Shown here in pieces: positions 63,897-64,000 of a DNA stretch of 64,000 nucleotides (positions are counted from its first letter, which is position 1; each line of letters starts with the position of its first letter). The notes beneath the pieces were generated by a model that did not search any database, had not been told where the DNA came from, and worked only from the letters and a program-made list of their open reading frames with translations. Origin of the DNA: Pseudomonadota bacterium (lineage in GTDB: Bacteria; Pseudomonadota; Gammaproteobacteria; Burkholderiales; Gallionellaceae); assembly GCA_021782995.1 (NCBI GenBank), contig JAJXUI010000011.1, forward strand, positions 1 through 64,000. Direction: 5' to 3'. The translations under genes and the position numbers were made by a program.

Positions 63897-64000
63897 ATGT
63901 TCAGCATGCGTCCCCACTCACAGCCCCTTGCCATCGAGCAGCGCAGCATCGAGCTTGCTGGCAGGATCATTCCCTATACCCTGAAGCGTAGCACGCGTCG
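63897..64000 (+). CDS. YgjP/DUF45-type metallopeptidase, N-terminal fragment
   Basis: An ATG at 63897 opens a frame that runs off the window after 34 codons. The residues IIPYTLKRSTRR match the start of YgjP-like M48-related metallopeptidases, in which a similar segment precedes the beta-strand region; the HExxH site would be beyond the window. Its position after plsC agrees with common betaproteobacterial gene order. Too little is visible for a firm call. Confidence 0.55.
   Translation, partial: MFSMRPHSQPLAIEQRSIELAGRIIPYTLKRSTR

Overview
The window looks like chromosomal DNA from a betaproteobacterium, probably of the order Nitrosomonadales (Gallionellaceae- or Methylophilaceae-like). This is inferred from gene order, not from a search. 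The strongest indicators are the block kdsD-kdsC-lptC-lptA-lptB-rpoN-hpf-ptsN-hprK-rapZ on the minus strand and the glyQ-glyS-gmhB-plsC block at the right end. There is no phage, insertion sequence, CRISPR array or rRNA operon. One tRNA (Met, CAU) is present.

Layout. 1-2.6 kb: the front of an NAD-linked [NiFe] hydrogenase operon (hoxF, hoxU; minus strand). hoxF is split by a one-base excess in a nine-G tract, and hoxU runs off the left edge. 2.9-4.6 kb: a PAS-GGDEF-EAL protein with a degenerate GGDEF site. 4.6-5.45 kb: an AT-rich gap with only a possible zinc-ribbon remnant. 5.4-9.9 kb (minus): M48 peptidase, YjgN-like membrane protein, DsbG/DsbC-like protein, UbiX and a Gx-type transporter. 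9.9-17.9 kb (minus): NusG-II protein, RapZ, HPr kinase, IIA-Ntr, HPF, sigma-54, and the Lpt/Kdo genes for lipopolysaccharide export and Kdo synthesis. 18-20 kb: a Kef-type antiporter facing a lone pilin-like gene. 20.8-33.3 kb (plus): an orphan histidine kinase, rhodanese, HrpA helicase, malic enzyme, a patatin-like lipase, BirA, CoaX and a SPOR-domain protein. 33.4-35.4 kb: tRNA-Met, YbeY, CorC and a stand-alone CZB protein.

From 35.4 to 53.9 kb lies a mixed accessory stretch: RsuA/RluF-type pseudouridine synthase, MarC, two GGDEF-EAL proteins, a hydrolase, an operon of a coiled protein with a CHASE2 adenylate cyclase and a FecR protein, a five-gene minus-strand operon (two paralogous outer-membrane barrels, DUF1800, DUF1501, CxxCH lipoprotein), a membrane-anchored glutaredoxin and a UMF1-type MFS transporter. 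54-64 kb returns to housekeeping genes: Lnt, a SEL1-repeat protein, GIY-YIG protein, small secreted and membrane proteins, a MazG-like enzyme, GlyQ/GlyS, GmhB, PlsC and the start of a YgjP-type (DUF45) metallopeptidase.

The parts worth most attention are the DUF1800/DUF1501 export operon with its paired barrels and heme-motif lipoprotein, a short AT-rich element (core AATAATATATTCA) repeated exactly four times between genes, a perfect inverted repeat over the rhodanese promoter, a palindrome over the hox promoter, a Fur-like box in an otherwise empty gap, and the hoxF homopolymer frameshift. All family assignments come from motifs read in the translated sequence; no database comparison was run.
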